This document shows positions 51,542 to 61,256 of a stretch of DNA of 64,000 nt, piece after piece. The stretch is from Actinoallomurus bryophytorum. Its GTDB lineage: Bacteria; Actinomycetota; Actinomycetes; Streptosporangiales; Streptosporangiaceae. The stretch lies in assembly GCF_006716425.1 (NCBI RefSeq), contig NZ_VFOZ01000001.1, positions 6,076,001 to 6,140,000 of the forward strand, in the 5' to 3' direction. The stretch's first letter is position 1, and every line of letters starts with the position of its first letter. A program made the position numbers and the translations under genes. The notes under the pieces were generated by a model. That model did no database searches, was not told the origin of the DNA, and saw nothing but the letters and a program-made list of their open reading frames with translations.

Positions 51542-52981
51542 ATGTCTGAGTCGTGCGGTGTCGTCATTATCGGGGCCGGTTTCGGCGGGATCGGGATGGC
51601 GATCCGGCTCAGACGTGCGGGTGTTCGTGACGTGGTCGTCCTGGAGAAGGCCGCCACGCTGGGCGGCACCTGGCGGGACAACATCTACCCGGGCGCGGCC
51701 TGCGACATCCCCTCCCACCTGTACTCCTTCTCCTTCGAGCGCCGGCGTGACTGGTCCCGCAGGTTTCCGCCGCAGGAGGAGATCTTGGCCTACCTGCGGG
51801 ACTGCGCCGCCAAGTACGGGATCGAACCGAGGTTCGGCAAAGAGGTCGAGGAGGCCTCCTTCGACGAGGACCACGGGCTGTGGCGGGTGCGCACGACCGC
51901 GGGTGAGGAGCTCACGGCGCGGGCGCTGGTCGCCGCGTGTGGCCAGCTCAACCGGCCGGCCTACCCCGGTGTCCCGAACGCCTTCGGGGGTACGGCCTTC
52001 CACTCGGCGCGCTGGAACCACGGCTATGACCTGAGGGGCAAGCGCGTGGCGGTGATCGGCACCGGGGCGAGCGCCATCCAGTTCGTGCCGCACGTGGCCG
52101 AGCAGGCCGAACAGGTGCACGTCTTCCAGCGGACGCCCCCGTACGTCGTCGAAAAGCCCGACCGGCCCTACGCCGGGTGGGAGCGGTGGCTGTTGCGGTG
52201 GGTACCGGCGCTGCGGACGCTGAGCCGGATCAGGACCTACGCGCTGCTCGAGGCGCGCGGGCTGGCGTTCATCACCGCGCCTCGCCTGATGCGCCGCTAC
52301 GAGCGGGCCTTCCGGCAGAGGCTCGCCGCGGAGGTCCCCGGCGACGCGCTCCGCACCGCACTGACCCCTGAGTACGTGATGGGATGTAAGCGCATCCTGC
52401 TGTCGGATGACTACTACGCCGCCCTGCGCCGGCCGGACGTCGAGCTGGTGACCGAGCCGATCGAGCGGATCTCCGAGACGGGCGTGGTCACCGCCGGCGG
52501 CCGGGAGCGTACGGTCGACGCGGTCATCTACGGCACCGGGTTCCGTACGCACGGCTTCGTGGCGCCGATGTCCGTACGCGGCCTGGGCGGGCGGGAGCTG
52601 AACGACGCGTGGCGCGAGGGCGCCGAGGCGTACCTCGGGATCGCGGTGAGCGGCTTCCCCAACCTGTTCCTGATCTACGGGCCGAACACCAACCTCGGCC
52701 ACAACTCGATCATCTACATGCTGGAGTCGCAGTTCAACTACGTCGTCGGCTGCGTCCGTGCCCTGGCACGCGCGAGGTACATCGACGTGCGGCCGGATGT
52801 CCAGCACGCCTTCAACCGGGAGATCCAGGGCAGGTTCCGCGGCACGGTGTGGGCCAGGGGCTGCACGAGCTGGTACATGAACGCGGACGGAAAGATCGTC
52901 AACAACTGGCCCGGCTACACCTTCGCCTACCGGCGTGCGACCCGGCGCCCGGACCCCCGCGACTTTCGCGTGAAGGTGTGA
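51542..52981 (+). CDS. Baeyer-Villiger-type flavin monooxygenase
   Basis: A 479-residue class B flavoprotein monooxygenase. It has two Rossmann motifs: IIGAGFGGIGMAIRL (FAD) and VAVIGTGASAIQF (NADPH). Between them is the BVMO fingerprint FGGTAFHSARWN (FxGxxxHxxxW). GGTWRDNIYPGAACD is typical of the family. Such enzymes insert oxygen next to a ketone or oxidise N and S atoms. It follows the GntR-TetR gene by 91 bp and may be part of the same response. It ends 1 bp from a convergent carboxypeptidase gene. Confidence 0.93.
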   Translation: MSESCGVVIIGAGFGGIGMAIRLRRAGVRDVVVLEKAATLGGTWRDNIYPGAACDIPSHLYSFSFERRRDWSRRFPPQEEILAYLRDCAAKYGIEPRFGKEVEEASFDEDHGLWRVRTTAGEELTARALVAACGQLNRPAYPGVPNAFGGTAFHSARWNHGYDLRGKRVAVIGTGASAIQFVPHVAEQAEQVHVFQRTPPYVVEKPDRPYAGWERWLLRWVPALRTLSRIRTYALLEARGLAFITAPRLMRRYERAFRQRLAAEVPGDALRTALTPEYVMGCKRILLSDDYYAALRRPDVELVTEPIERISETGVVTAGGRERTVDAVIYGTGFRTHGFVAPMSVRGLGGRELNDAWREGAEAYLGIAVSGFPNLFLIYGPNTNLGHNSIIYMLESQFNYVVGCVRALARARYIDVRPDVQHAFNREIQGRFRGTVWARGCTSWYMNADGKIVNNWPGYTFAYRRATRRPDPRDFRVKV

Positions 52982-52982
52982 C

Positions 52983-54221
52983 TCAGCCGAGCCGGGTCAG
53001 GCGGTCCAGGAGACTCGGTGCCCGCAGCGGCCGGACGAGCCTGAGCGCGGTGTGCTCGCCGCCCGCGGTGACCGAGGCGACGGTACGGCCGGCGGGCGCG
53101 TGCCGAGGCGGCTTTCCCCCGACGCTGAGCCGGAGGGTGAGGCCGGGCCAGCCGGTCGCGGTGACCGGCACGGTGGCGGCCAGCGGGATCCGGTGCCCGT
53201 AGCCGTCGTCGACCCGTGCCACCACGGCACCACGCGGCGCCAGGGTGACGCGGGTGAGCGAGCTCTCGGCCGCCAGGATCAGCGACTGCGCGGCGGATAC
53301 TGCCACCGCCGAGCTGGTCGTGTGCTGCTGGGCCATCACCGCGCCGATGAGCAGCCGCCCGCCCGTCCGCACGGCGAAGACGTAGTTGCCCCCGGCCTGG
53401 CTCGTGAACCCGGTCTTGCCACCGATCACGCCGTACGACCCGAGCAGGGTGTTCGCGCCCGAGCGCGTCTGGCCGCCGGTGCGCGGGGTGAACGTCGGCT
53501 TGCTCACCACCTCGGCGAAGGCGGGGATCCGCATCGCCGCGCGGAACAGGCGCACCTGGTCGGCCGCGGTGCTCACGGTGGTCGCGTCGAACCCGCTGGG
53601 GTCGGTGTAGTGGGTGCCGGTCATGCCGAGCCGGCGCGCCGTGGAGTTCATCTTCGCCGCGAACGGCGCGTCGCCGCCGGAGTCCCAGCGGGCGAGCTCG
53701 TGCGCGATGTTGTTCGCCGAGACGATCATCAGCGCCTCGAGGGCCTCCCGTTCGGTGAACGGCTGGTTCGCGACCACGTCGACGTGCGTCTCGTCGCGCG
53801 AGATCCGCCAGGGCAGCCGGGCGGCCTCCTCGGGGGAGACGTGGTAGGTGGGCCCCTCCTCGCCCCCGCGCAGCGGATGGTCCTGGAGGAAGACATAGGC
53901 GGTCATCACCTTGGCGACGCTCGCCGTCGGTGTCGGCTGCAGGCTGCCCGAGGCGCCCATCCGGCCGACCCCGTCGACGTCGAGCACGGCCTGACCGGCG
54001 GCCGGCCAGGGGAGGTTCAGCGCGCCGGGGATGGTGTGGCTCACGGGCGTGACGAGCCGCAGCCGTGCCGACGGCAGCGGGCGTACCATCTGGAACGCGA
54101 CGAGCGCGAGCAGCAGCAACCCGGCGACCGCGCAGACGATCGCCAGTGCACGGCCGTTATGCCGCCTCGGCCCGCCGGTCTCCTCGGCGGGTGGCAACAT
54201 GCGATCCGCGATGCCTGTCAC
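52983..54221 (-). CDS. D-alanyl-D-alanine carboxypeptidase (PBP5-like, SXXK family S11)
   Basis: A 412-residue membrane-anchored penicillin-binding protein starting at GTG 54221. One N-terminal transmembrane helix (about 26-46, LAIVCAVAGLLLLALVAFQ) is followed by the S11 domain. Its motifs are SVAK (SxxK), SANN (SxN) and GGKTGFT (KTG). The C-terminal 100 residues are beta-rich. It trims the terminal D-Ala from peptidoglycan stem peptides outside the membrane. The divergent neighbour is an SDR gene. Confidence 0.94.
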   Translation of the reverse strand: MTGIADRMLPPAEETGGPRRHNGRALAIVCAVAGLLLLALVAFQMVRPLPSARLRLVTPVSHTIPGALNLPWPAAGQAVLDVDGVGRMGASGSLQPTPTASVAKVMTAYVFLQDHPLRGGEEGPTYHVSPEEAARLPWRISRDETHVDVVANQPFTEREALEALMIVSANNIAHELARWDSGGDAPFAAKMNSTARRLGMTGTHYTDPSGFDATTVSTAADQVRLFRAAMRIPAFAEVVSKPTFTPRTGGQTRSGANTLLGSYGVIGGKTGFTSQAGGNYVFAVRTGGRLLIGAVMAQQHTTSSAVAVSAAQSLILAAESSLTRVTLAPRGAVVARVDDGYGHRIPLAATVPVTATGWPGLTLRLSVGGKPPRHAPAGRTVASVTAGGEHTALRLVRPLRAPSLLDRLTRLG

Positions 54222-54330
54222 CGCTCTACCCCCTGATGCTCAGAGCGGCGCAGAAATGCGCCGCGACCAGAGTAGATGCACGGAACGGCGAATCGGTTCG
54301 GCGACATGGCCGAACCAGTAACGTACGCGC

Positions 54331-55065
54331 ATGCCCACCGCACTCATCACCGGCGCGACCGCCGGAATCGGCGCCGCCTTCGCCCGCCGGCTCTCCGCAG
54401 ACGGTTTCGACCTGATCCTGCTCGCCCGCGACTCCGAGCGGCTCGCGCGCGCCGCCGAGGAGTACGGCGGCGCCGAGGTGGTCGTCGCCGACCTGTCCAC
54501 GGAGGAGGGCATCGTCCGGGGCGAGGAGGCGGCGCGGCGCGCCGACCTGGTGGTCAACAACGCCGGGTTCGGGCAGAAGGGCCGGTTCCTCGAGGTGCCG
54601 ATCGAGGACGAGGTGACCATGCTGCGGGTGCACTGCGAGGCGGTGCTTCGCCTGACGTACGCGGCGCTGCCGGAGATGCGCGAGCGCGGTCGCGGTGGCG
54701 TCATCAACGTCGCCTCGGTCGCGGCGTTCTTCTCCCGCGGCACCTATGGAGCCTCGAAGGCATGGGTGGTGAGCTTCAGCGAGGGCGTGGCACAGGCCGT
54801 TCCCGGCGTGCACGTCATGGCGCTGTGCCCGGGCTTCGTGCACACGGAGTTCCACGATCGCGCGAACATCGACATGTCCGGCATGCCCGGGGCGTTCTGG
54901 CTCGACGCGGACAACGTCGTCGACACCGCGATACGCGACTTCCGCCGTGGCCTGAGCACGAGCGTTCCCGGCGCCCAGTACAGGACACTCGTCGGCGCGA
55001 GCCGCTTCCTGCCGCGCAACCTCGTCGCACGGCTCTCCTCCCGTACCGGCCACAAGTACCGCTGA
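54331..55065 (+). CDS. Short-chain dehydrogenase/reductase
   Basis: A 244-residue SDR of the classical type with intact motifs: TGATAGIGAAF (cofactor), NNAGFG, NVASVAAF (Ser) and YGASKAW (Tyr, Lys). The LCPGFVHTEFH segment after the active site is usual. It resembles DltE/YqjQ-like oxidoreductases of unknown substrate. No regulator is directly attached; a DoxX gene converges downstream. Confidence 0.92.
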   Translation: MPTALITGATAGIGAAFARRLSADGFDLILLARDSERLARAAEEYGGAEVVVADLSTEEGIVRGEEAARRADLVVNNAGFGQKGRFLEVPIEDEVTMLRVHCEAVLRLTYAALPEMRERGRGGVINVASVAAFFSRGTYGASKAWVVSFSEGVAQAVPGVHVMALCPGFVHTEFHDRANIDMSGMPGAFWLDADNVVDTAIRDFRRGLSTSVPGAQYRTLVGASRFLPRNLVARLSSRTGHKYR

Positions 55066-55096
55066 CCGTCCGTCAGCGGCACTCCCATGCGTCGTC

Positions 55097-55450
55097 TCAG
55101 GCGCTGAGGACGCGGAGGACGAGCTCGACGGCCGCCAGGAGGCCCAGGGCGAGGGCCGGCCCGAACCCCGCGATCTTGTCGCCGGCGCGGAGGTGGAAGA
55201 CGACGGCACCGGCCATCAGCACCACCAGACCGGCGGCGGCCGCGACGCCCAGCGGCCAGACGGCGAGGCCGACGAGCAGGCCGATCGCGCCGAGCAGCTC
55301 GGGGACGCCGATCAGCCGGAAGCGGCCGATCGGGATGCCGAGGTGGCCGGCGGAGTCCGAGGCCAGCTTGGCGCCGGCGAGCTTCTGTGCCCCGGAGGCG
55401 CCGAACGCCAGGGCGAGCAGGATGGCGAGGATCAGCGTGACGACGAACAT
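55097..55450 (-). CDS. DoxX-family membrane protein
   Basis: A 117-residue protein with four transmembrane helices and the DoxX pattern (LAFGASGAQKLAGAKLAS, RLIGVPELLGAIGLLVGL). DoxX-like proteins are linked to thiol/sulfur metabolism and oxidative stress, but this small type is often uncharacterised. It is divergent from an HxlR regulator with an inverted repeat in between, so it is the probable target. Confidence 0.9.
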   Translation of the reverse strand: MFVVTLILAILLALAFGASGAQKLAGAKLASDSAGHLGIPIGRFRLIGVPELLGAIGLLVGLAVWPLGVAAAAGLVVLMAGAVVFHLRAGDKIAGFGPALALGLLAAVELVLRVLSA

Positions 55451-55500
55451 CGGAACCTCCGTGACGGGGGGTGTTTCGCGCCCGAAGCCGCGTCACCCAC

Positions 55501-55517
55501 TTACTTATTCCAAGTAA
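55501..55517. promoter_or_regulatory. Probable HxlR operator
   Basis: TTACTT (55501-55506), spacer ATTCC, AAGTAA (55512-55517), in the 98-bp region between the DoxX and HxlR starts, which is markedly AT-richer than its surroundings. Confidence 0.6.
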
Positions 55518-55548
55518 CTAATACCACGTAACGGCCTATACTGCCTGT

Positions 55549-55896
55549 GTGCGGGATGGGTGTGAGCAGGCGAGCGCGGAGCTGACGCGGGTCTTCGCTC
55601 TGCTCGGCAAGCGGTGGAGCGGCCTCGTCGTCGCGGTGCTGACCGACGGCGCCGCGCGGTTCGCCGAGCTGCGGCGGGCGATCCCGGGCATCAGCGAGCG
55701 CATGCTGTCCGACCGGCTCTCGGAGCTGGCCGACGCGGGCCTGGTCGTGCGCGAGGTCCTCGAAGGCCCCCCACTGGGGGTCTCGTACCGCCTCACTCCC
55801 GCCGGGATGGCACTGCGCCCGGCGATGGAGGAGCTCAGCCGCTGGGCGGACGAGCACCTGAAGCCGGGCGAGCCCCTCATCGCGGGCGACTGCTGA
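55549..55896 (+). CDS. HxlR-family regulator
   Basis: A 115-residue winged-helix regulator starting at GTG 55549. Typical HxlR text: FALLGKRWSGLVVAVL, RFAELRRAIPGISERMLSDR and YRLTPAG. A Cys at residue 5, just before the helix-turn-helix, is the place where redox- or aldehyde-sensing HxlR proteins (HypR, YodB) have their reactive Cys. It likely controls the divergent DoxX gene. Confidence 0.93.
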   Translation: MRDGCEQASAELTRVFALLGKRWSGLVVAVLTDGAARFAELRRAIPGISERMLSDRLSELADAGLVVREVLEGPPLGVSYRLTPAGMALRPAMEELSRWADEHLKPGEPLIAGDC

Positions 55897-55998
55897 GTCC
55901 GGCCGGGCGGCCGGTGGCCAACTGAGCACCGCCGTGCTCGCCGAAATGGGGCGTGCGGCGACCAGGCGCCGCCGGTCATCCCGTCGATCGGCGTCAGG

Positions 55999-56691
55999 TC
56001 ACGCGAGGCAGCGGAGCGCCTCGCGGAGCCGCGGATCGAGCGGGTGGGAGGCCGGCAGGCGGCCCACCGTCGCGGAGACGAACTCGCACGGCGTCAGTGT
56101 GGCCCGCGCGCCGGCGGTGTTCACGTGGTAGCCGCCGTCGCCGTCCTGCTCGACCGAGACCGGCGCGGCACGCTCCGTCAGCGCGAAGGTGCCGAAGCGC
56201 GCCCGCCAGCGGACCCGCGCCGGTGTGGCGCTGTCCGGCACGCCGATGTCGTCCGCGTGCGTGGCGTACTCCGACGCGTAGTGGAAGACCTGGAGGCCGA
56301 CCGGGTACGGGCCGCTCATCGTGGGCAGGGCCGCGTCCCTGCCGAGGGTCCGCAGCCGCCTGCGGGTGTCGCCGTTCTCGGTGCGCCACTCCTCCAGGAC
56401 CTCCGCGACGGACCGGTCCCGGCGGGTGCGCACGGTCCAGTCGTTGAAGTCCGCGAGCGAGGTGATCCCGGCGCTCTCCATGCGTGCGGACAGGCCCTCG
56501 AGGTCGTCGTCCAGGCAGGCGTGGTTGTAGGCCTCCTCGCCGGCCAGGTGGGCGAGCACGTCGCGTACCGTCCAGCCGGCGCACCGGGACGAGCGCAGCC
56601 AGGCGGCGTCGTCCAGGCCCGCGAAGTAGCGGTCGAGCCGCTCCGCCTCCGTGTCGAGGATGGCGAAGGGGTCGAGGTCGTCCAGTCCCAT
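55999..56691 (-). CDS. Maleylpyruvate isomerase-family, mycothiol-dependent enzyme (DinB fold)
   Basis: A 230-residue protein of the MDMPI_N/DinB-like family, ATG 56691. The conserved metal-binding side reads VRDVLAHLAGEEAYNHA (His) and FHYASEYATHADDI (two His). Members use mycothiol or bind a metal for isomerisation, S-transfer or detoxification. The presence of this family fits an actinobacterial host that makes mycothiol. It is the third gene on this strand after the MarR and lipoprotein genes. Confidence 0.88.
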   Translation of the reverse strand: MGLDDLDPFAILDTEAERLDRYFAGLDDAAWLRSSRCAGWTVRDVLAHLAGEEAYNHACLDDDLEGLSARMESAGITSLADFNDWTVRTRRDRSVAEVLEEWRTENGDTRRRLRTLGRDAALPTMSGPYPVGLQVFHYASEYATHADDIGVPDSATPARVRWRARFGTFALTERAAPVSVEQDGDGGYHVNTAGARATLTPCEFVSATVGRLPASHPLDPRLREALRCLA

Positions 56692-56766
56692 GCGGACCAT
56701 CCTGCCGCGACCTGGGGTGACGTTCACCGCTCAGGACGTCTCCGGCGCGTCCGTGTCGCGGAGGAA

Positions 56767-57177
56767 TCAGCGGCTGCGGTAGTGGAGCGTGACACCGTAC
56801 GCGACGGCCGAGTTGGACTTGGCGAGCTTGACGCCGGTCAGCGCGAAGTGCCCGACGACCAGGTTGCGGGGTGTCGAGGTCACCGTGATCGTGCGCCGGG
56901 CGTGGCTGCTCACATCGGTGAACGCGACCTTGATCTGCCCCGGGTGCAGCGCGCCGGTGTGTACGCGCAGGCCATGTGCGGTCTTCACGACGCCCGGACC
57001 GAGGAACAACACGGCCGACCGGTGCTGCGCCTTCTTGGCCTTGCCCGTCTTCTGCGGGGACGGGGAGGACTTTCGCGCGGCGGCGCGTTCCCTCCGCACC
57101 GCACCGGCCGGGTCGCTGCAGCCCGCCAGCAGCCCGATCGCGACGACCATTGCCGGAAGGCGTAGGCCTCCGCGCAT
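56767..57177 (-). CDS. Small lipoprotein
   Basis: A 136-residue exported lipoprotein: signal peptide with lipobox LLAGC (Cys20). The remainder is Lys/Arg-rich just after the Cys (RRERAAARKSSPSPQKTGKA) and then a beta-rich domain of about 85 residues (LGPGVVKTAHGLRVHTG, RTITVTSTPRN, GVTLHYRS). I recognise no family name. It lies 30 bp downstream of the MarR gene. Confidence 0.8.
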   Translation of the reverse strand: MRGGLRLPAMVVAIGLLAGCSDPAGAVRRERAAARKSSPSPQKTGKAKKAQHRSAVLFLGPGVVKTAHGLRVHTGALHPGQIKVAFTDVSSHARRTITVTSTPRNLVVGHFALTGVKLAKSNSAVAYGVTLHYRSR

Positions 57178-57207
57178 GCTTCCTCCTCGTTGAATGACGA
57201 GGAAATC

Positions 57208-57723
57208 CTATCGGCGTCGGCGGGCGCCTTCGCGTGCGCCGAGCTTGGCGAGCAGCCGGGCCAGGGTGTCGCGCTCCTCGCCGGACAGGGTGTCGGCCCA
57301 CAGCGTCTCGCGTGCGTTGTGCGTCACGAACGCACCACTGATGGCCTCCTCACCCTCGGCGGTGAGGCTGAGCCGTACGGCGCGGCGGTCGTGCACGGCG
57401 GGGACCTTGCTGACCAGGCCGTCACGGTCGAGGGTGCGTACGAGCGCCGAGACGGCCTGCCGGCTCATGCCGGACAGCTCCGCCGCGCGTTTGGCCTCCA
57501 TCGGCCCGGCGATCCACAGGGTGAACAGCAGCCGGAACCCCGGATAGCTCCAGCCGCGCGGCCGGTGCACCACGGACTCCATGTCGTAGATCACCATGTT
57601 CGTCACCCGGTAAAGGGTGAGGATGAGGCGCATCGCGTCGGGGTCGATCTCCGGCAGCCGATCCCGGGCACGCTCGACCGCGGCGTCGACGAACGACCAG
57701 AAGTCGAGGTCTTGTGCGCTCAC
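57208..57723 (-). CDS. MarR-family regulator
   Basis: A 171-residue MarR protein starting at GTG 57723. The winged helix reads AAELSGMSRQAVSALVRTLD, DGLVSKVPAVHDRRAVRLSL, TAEGEEA. It is divergent from the homogentisate dioxygenase-family gene, with an 18-bp palindrome between, so it probably represses that gene until the aromatic substrate is present. Confidence 0.93.
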   Translation of the reverse strand: MSAQDLDFWSFVDAAVERARDRLPEIDPDAMRLILTLYRVTNMVIYDMESVVHRPRGWSYPGFRLLFTLWIAGPMEAKRAAELSGMSRQAVSALVRTLDRDGLVSKVPAVHDRRAVRLSLTAEGEEAISGAFVTHNARETLWADTLSGEERDTLARLLAKLGAREGARRRR

Positions 57724-57753
57724 GGAGCACAGCTTAGAGTCGGATACAAGAAG

Positions 57754-57771
57754 TAATCAAAGCTTTTATTA
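57754..57771. promoter_or_regulatory. Probable MarR operator
   Basis: An 18-bp palindrome TAATCAAAGCTTTTATTA with one mismatched pair, centred on AAAGCTTT, in the AT-rich 65-bp gap between marR and the dioxygenase gene. Confidence 0.65.
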
Positions 57772-57788
57772 ATAAACCCGGAGCCGAG

Positions 57789-58967
57789 ATGCCCTACTAC
57801 CGCCGCGTCGGGGAGGTTCCCCGCAAACGCCACATCCAGTTCCGTAAGCCCGACGGTGGCCTGTACGCCGAGGAGCTGATGGGCGAAGAGGGGTTCTCCT
57901 CCGACTCGTCGTTGCTCTACCACGTGCATCTGCCCACCGCGATCCTCAAGAGCGAGGGCGTGGACCTGCCCGCCCACAGCGTGGGCGCGAGCCCGAACCA
58001 CCCGCTCATGCCGCGCCACTTCAAGCCCCGCGACCTGACCACCGGCGGCGACCCGGTGCTCGGGCGGCGCCTGCTCATGGCCAACGACGACCTGCGCGTC
58101 TCGTACGTGGCCGCGGACGCCGACGCCGAGCTGTACCGCAACTCCGCCGGTGACGAATGCGTCTACGTCGAGGCCAGCACGGCCCGGCTGGAGTCGACCT
58201 ACGGCGCGCTCGACGTCGGCCCCGGCGACTACGTCGTCATCCCGACCGGGACCATCCACCGTTTCGTGCGCACCGGCGACGAGTTGCTGCGGCTGATGGT
58301 GTTCGAGGCGTCCGGGCACATCCGGCCGCCGAAGCGCTACCTGTCGCAATACGGCCAGTTCCTCGAGCACGCGCCGTACAGCGAACGCGACCTGCGCACC
58401 CCGGAGGAGCCGCTGGTCCTGGAGGGCGAGGACGTGCCGGTGCTCGTACGGCACCGGGGCGGGCTGTCGCGGCTGACGTACCGCCACCATCCGCTCGACG
58501 TCGTCGGCTGGGACGGCCACCTGTACCCCTATGTCTTCAACATCGCCGACTTCGAGCCGATCGTGAAGCGCACCCACGCCCCGCCGCCGGTGCACCAGAC
58601 GTTCGAAGGGCCCAATTTCGTCATCTGTTCGTTCTGTCCCCGGCCATTGGACTTTCACGACGACGCCATTCCGATCCCGTACAACCACCATAACGTCGAC
58701 TCCGACGAGATGATGTTCTATGTCGGTGGTGACTATTCGGCGCGTAAGGGATCTGGCATCGATGTCGGATCGATCAGCCTGCATCCGTCCGGATTCACCC
58801 ACGGACCTGCCCCGGGTGCCGTGGAGGGCGTCATCGAGGCGATGCGCAACGGCCACACGGAGACGACCGAGATGGCCGTCATGGTGGACACCTTCCGACC
58901 GCTGAACATCGGTGACCAGGCGTCATCGGTCGAAGTGGGCGACTACGCCTGGACGTGGGCGCGCTAG
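57789..58967 (+). CDS. hmgA: Homogentisate 1,2-dioxygenase-family enzyme
   Basis: A 392-residue cupin-fold dioxygenase, ATG 57789. The start (YYRRVGEVPRKRHIQFR) and the iron site (YNHHNVDSDEMMFY with His and Glu, then HPSGFTHGPAPG with His) match bacterial homogentisate dioxygenases, which open the homogentisate ring to maleylacetoacetate in tyrosine and phenylalanine breakdown. The next pathway genes, maleylacetoacetate isomerase and fumarylacetoacetase, are not adjacent. Control by the divergent MarR protein is likely. Confidence 0.92.
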   Translation: MPYYRRVGEVPRKRHIQFRKPDGGLYAEELMGEEGFSSDSSLLYHVHLPTAILKSEGVDLPAHSVGASPNHPLMPRHFKPRDLTTGGDPVLGRRLLMANDDLRVSYVAADADAELYRNSAGDECVYVEASTARLESTYGALDVGPGDYVVIPTGTIHRFVRTGDELLRLMVFEASGHIRPPKRYLSQYGQFLEHAPYSERDLRTPEEPLVLEGEDVPVLVRHRGGLSRLTYRHHPLDVVGWDGHLYPYVFNIADFEPIVKRTHAPPPVHQTFEGPNFVICSFCPRPLDFHDDAIPIPYNHHNVDSDEMMFYVGGDYSARKGSGIDVGSISLHPSGFTHGPAPGAVEGVIEAMRNGHTETTEMAVMVDTFRPLNIGDQASSVEVGDYAWTWAR

Positions 58968-59176
58968 ACCGGTCTCGCCCCATTCGCATTTTCCGCAGAT
59001 GTCCGCACGAATCGAACCGCCCATTCGTCGCGAATAGAAAATGCGAAACAACGGCGTGTGACAAATGCTGGCCCGGGTAGAAGACGCACCGGATCCGGGT
59101 GCCTCGCTGTGCGGTTTCGAGCGGGGCATCCGGCTCCAGGAGACACGACTTCTTCTACCTGAAACGGAGATAATGC

Positions 59177-59521
59177 ATGCGCAAAATGTGCACGCTCGGG
59201 ACCGGAGTTCTCGCACTCGCCGCGGTAATGGGGACCGGTCTGGCCGCACACGCGGACAACGTGAGCCCGGCGGCGAAGCGGCATGTCGACGGCTACCAGA
59301 TCGTCACCCTTCCCAACGCCAATGTCGGGAACTTCGCCCGGCGCACCGTGTACTGCCCGCCGGGCAAGCACGTGATCGGTGGCGGCGGCGAGGCGCAGGG
59401 CAACGACGCCATCCTGGTGGGGAGCTTCCCCACCCGGGACGGCCGCGGATGGATCGCGCTGGGCCGCCAGAACCGGTATGACTCGGTCGGCATCAGCGTG
59501 TACGCCATCTGCGCCTTCTAG
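59177..59521 (+). CDS. Small secreted protein
   Basis: A 114-residue exported protein; GGAG lies 7 bases upstream of ATG 59177. Signal peptide: LGTGVLALAAVMGTGLAAHA, cleaved near AHAD. The mature part of about 88 residues is beta-rich with two Cys (TVYCPPGKHVIGGGGEA and VYAICAF) that could form a disulfide. Similar small exported proteins with a CPxGxxVIGGG motif are frequent in actinomycetes and have no known role. Confidence 0.85.
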   Translation: MRKMCTLGTGVLALAAVMGTGLAAHADNVSPAAKRHVDGYQIVTLPNANVGNFARRTVYCPPGKHVIGGGGEAQGNDAILVGSFPTRDGRGWIALGRQNRYDSVGISVYAICAF

Positions 59522-59594
59522 CGCTGACCAAGGCACGAAGGTCTCCATCCGCCTCCATGGCGCGAGTGGCGGACGGAGAAGGCTCTCACGCTGC

Positions 59595-59636
59595 GGCCGC
59601 CGGCCTTTCCCCGAACACGCGGAAAGGCCGGCGGCC
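59595..59636. terminator. Strong bidirectional hairpin terminator
   Basis: Perfect 16-bp stem 59595-59610 with 59621-59636 (arm begins GGCCGCCGGCCTTTCC) and a 10-base loop, between the secreted-protein gene and the convergent ABC ATPase gene. Confidence 0.88.
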
Positions 59637-59645
59637 ACGGCGTTC

Positions 59646-61256
59646 TCAGACCGGCGCGAGGACGGCGGCGAGCAACCTGCGGGTGTACTCATGGCGCGGC
59701 GACCCGTACAGGTCCGCGGCGTCGGCCAGCTCGACCAGCTCACCGTCGTGCATGACCGCCACCCGGTCGCTCACCTGGCGTACCACCGCCAGGTCGTGGG
59801 AGACGAACACGATCGTCAGGTCGTACTCCTCCTGCAGGTCGCCCAGCAGTTCGAGGATCTGCGCCTGGGTGGAGACGTCCAGTGCCGAGACCGGCTCGTC
59901 ACAGACCAGGAGCTTAGGCCGCAGCGACAGCGCCCGCGCGATGCCCATCCGCTGCCGCTGGCCGCCGGAGAACTCATGGGGGTACCGGTCGTGCCGGGAG
60001 GCGTCCAGGCCGACGCGTTCCATGAGCTCGCGCGCGGTCCGCAGGGCCTCGCGGTCGCCGGTGCCATGGACGCGCAGCGGGTCGGCGATGCTGTCGCCGA
60101 CCGTACGGCGGGGGTTCAGCGAGGAGACCGGATCCTGGAAGACCATCTGCAGGTCCCGCCGTACCGCGCGCAGACCACGCTCCGGCAGCCGTGTGACGTC
60201 CTGACCGGCGAAGACGATGCTCCCGTGCGTCGGCTCCAGCAACCGTACGATCATCCGGGCGAGGGTGGTCTTGCCGCTGCCGCTCTCGCCGACCACGCCC
60301 AGCGTCTCGCCGCGCCGTACCTCCAGGGACACGTCATCGACCGCCCGCATCACCTCGCGGCGCAGTCCGCCTCCGGGCCGCCGGAACTCCCGGGTCAGGC
60401 CGGTGACCGTCAGCAGCGGCTCGCCCGGCGTACGGCGTTCGCGCACCGGGCCGTCGAGACGGGGGACGGCGTCCAGGAGCGCCCGGGTGTACGGCTCGGC
60501 GGGTGCCTTGAGCACCTCGCCCACCGGTCCCTGCTCGACGGCACGGCCGTCCCGCATGACCAGGACGCGTTCCACCGAGCGTGACACGACGCCGAGGTCG
60601 TGCGTGACCAGCAGCAACGCCATGCCCGTCTCGGCGCGCAGCTCGTCGATGAGGTCGAGGATCTGCGCCTGCACGGTCACGTCGAGCGCGCTGGTCGGCT
60701 CGTCGGCGACGAGGATCCGCGGTTCGCACGCCAGCGCCATCGCGATGAGCGCCCGCTGGCGCATCCCGCCGGAGAACTCATGCGGCCGTGCCCGCGCGAG
60801 GCGCGCCGCGTCCGGGATGCCGACCCGGTCCAGCACCTCGACCGCCTTCGCCCAGGCCGCCCGCCGCCCGGCACCCGTGTGCGTGCGGTACACCTCGGAG
60901 ATCTGGTCGCCGATCCGGTAGTACGGGTCCAGCGCCGACATCGGATCCTGGAAGATCATCGCGGCGCGGCGGCCGCGCAGCCGCCGTACGGCCTCGTCGC
61001 CGAGCGCGTTGACGTCGTCGTCGCCGAGCAGGATCTCACCCGACACCCGGGCGCTGGAGTGCCGGTGCAGGCCGAGCAGCGCGAGCGCGGTCGTGCTCTT
61101 GCCCGAGCCGGACTCCCCGACGATGCCCAGCGCGCCGCCGGCACCCAGCTCGAAGGAGACGCCGTCCACCGCACGCAGCGCGGTGTCACCGTCGCCGGGG
61201 AACTCCACGGTCAGGTCCCGCACCGTCAGCACGGGCCGTTCGCTCGGTTCGCTCAT
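59646..61256 (-). CDS. Fused double ATPase of a peptide-type ABC importer (DppD-DppF type)
   Basis: A 536-residue protein with two complete ABC ATPase domains. The first, about 8-250: Walker [10 protein letters not shown], signature EFSGGMRQR, Walker [13 protein letters not shown]. The second, about 280-530: [32 protein letters not shown]. Each has the oligopeptide-type extension. In the usual system these are two genes; here they are one polypeptide, as seen in some actinobacteria (GsiA-like). ATG 61256 overlaps the stop of the first permease (ATGA). It powers uptake of a peptide, glutathione-like or metal-chelate substrate. Confidence 0.94.
   Translation of the reverse strand: MSEPSERPVLTVRDLTVEFPGDGDTALRAVDGVSFELGAGGALGIVGESGSGKSTTALALLGLHRHSSARVSGEILLGDDDVNALGDEAVRRLRGRRAAMIFQDPMSALDPYYRIGDQISEVYRTHTGAGRRAAWAKAVEVLDRVGIPDAARLARARPHEFSGGMRQRALIAMALACEPRILVADEPTSALDVTVQAQILDLIDELRAETGMALLLVTHDLGVVSRSVERVLVMRDGRAVEQGPVGEVLKAPAEPYTRALLDAVPRLDGPVRERRTPGEPLLTVTGLTREFRRPGGGLRREVMRAVDDVSLEVRRGETLGVVGESGSGKTTLARMIVRLLEPTHGSIVFAGQDVTRLPERGLRAVRRDLQMVFQDPVSSLNPRRTVGDSIADPLRVHGTGDREALRTARELMERVGLDASRHDRYPHEFSGGQRQRMGIARALSLRPKLLVCDEPVSALDVSTQAQILELLGDLQEEYDLTIVFVSHDLAVVRQVSDRVAVMHDGELVELADAADLYGSPRHEYTRRLLAAVLAPV

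Noticed and set aside
59065-59481. Longer + strand frame overlapping the small secreted protein
   Set aside because: The 59177 frame has a good ribosome-binding site and signal peptide; the other frame turns Arg/Gly-rich where they overlap.
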